The notes beneath the pieces are model-generated. The model saw only the letters and a list, made by a program, of their open reading frames with translations, was not told the origin of the DNA and did no database searches. Made by a program: the position numbers and the translations under genes. From assembly GCA_929200515.1 (NCBI GenBank), contig CAKNAD010000178.1, positions 1-6,071 of the forward strand: DNA of 6,071 nucleotides, given 5' to 3'. This stretch comes from Candidatus Gorgonimonas leptogorgiae (GTDB lineage: Bacteria > Pseudomonadota > Gammaproteobacteria > Pseudomonadales > Endozoicomonadaceae). Below, piece after piece: positions 5,875 to 6,071 of this stretch. Each line of letters begins with the position of its first letter. Within the stretch, counting starts at the first letter, position 1.

Positions 5875-6071
5875 TGTAGTTAAATTATTTTTATTGTTTA
5901 GTTATAGCTCTGAGTTATTAGTTATTATAAAATAAAAACTATATTTTATATAGCTAAAATAGATTAAAATTAATTATTAACTCAAATTACGCATTTTAAT
6001 AAAAATATAGCTAAATTGGTCATGACTCCAAATCATTGATTAACAATAAAATTCTCTTTCGATGAATGTCC
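5875..6071. other. AT-rich upstream region of the ankyrin gene; possible gene end at the window edge
   Basis: No complete gene is visible. The region has a 6-bp inverted repeat, CTATAT/ATATAG (5939-5944, 5948-5953), whose right arm begins one copy of an 11-base direct repeat, ATATAGCTAAA (5948-5958 and 6005-6015). On the minus strand, 6071-6033 is open and ends in TGA, reading GHSSKENFIVNQ. This could be the last 12 residues of a minus-strand gene upstream of the ankyrin gene, but it is too short to judge. Confidence 0.3.
5924..5929 (-). promoter_or_regulatory. TATAAT -10-like hexamer upstream of the ankyrin gene
   Basis: A perfect TATAAT on the minus strand lies 63 bases before the ATG. The hexamer 17 bases further upstream (TATATA) is a poor -35, and such matches are expected in DNA this AT-rich. 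Confidence 0.25.

Noticed and set aside
1..6071. CRISPR array or tRNA/rRNA gene
   Set aside because: No regularly spaced direct repeats and no cloverleaf-like or rRNA-like sequence were seen; the only strong repeats are the inverted repeat at 119-216 and the short ones listed.

Overview
This is an AT-rich stretch of a bacterial accessory region carrying four complete protein genes that look like host-directed (effector-type) proteins. They are embedded between remnants of mobile or repetitive DNA. Three of the four have eukaryote-like features: a WD40-like beta-propeller, a membrane-anchored U-box/RING-like protein and an ankyrin-repeat protein. The fourth is a large Asn-rich orphan. Such a mixture is typical of intracellular bacteria of protists or arthropods, such as Legionellales (Legionella, Coxiella, Rickettsiella and relatives), Rickettsiales or Holosporales. 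Shine-Dalgarno sequences before two of the genes and the C-terminal glutamate cluster of the first protein fit a gammaproteobacterial Legionellales-like source best. No housekeeping marker is present, so that assignment is an inference.

Layout. Bases 1-45 are the last 14 codons of an upstream plus-strand gene, followed by a 7-bp stem-loop (54-71). Bases 119-216 form a 20-bp perfect inverted repeat enclosing two smaller hairpins, within a stretch of about 39% GC. At about 245-260 the composition drops to about 16% GC, and the AT-rich gene block begins. Next come orphan gene 1 (394-2118, +), the propeller-like gene 2 (2345-3769, +) and the U-box/RING-like membrane gene 3 (3837-4445, +, GTG start with a good Shine-Dalgarno). 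Genes 2 and 3 are 67 bp apart and may share a transcript. Gene 4, an ankyrin-repeat protein, lies on the minus strand (4577-5860), convergent with gene 3. Between the convergent pair lies a GC-richer (about 42%) strip that looks like the decayed 3' end of an IS200/IS605-type tnpB with its terminal hairpin. The last 211 bp are AT-rich upstream sequence of gene 4, with a possible end of another minus-strand gene at the very edge.

How the genes may work together (inference). The most interesting arrangement is a beta-propeller gene directly upstream of a membrane-anchored U-box/RING-like gene. In eukaryotes these two modules occur together in ubiquitin ligases such as PRP19 (U-box plus WD40). 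The ankyrin protein carries a bipartite nuclear-localisation-like basic motif just after its repeats. The window therefore reads as a small cluster of candidate effectors acting on host ubiquitination, membranes and possibly the nucleus, delimited by insertion-element debris.
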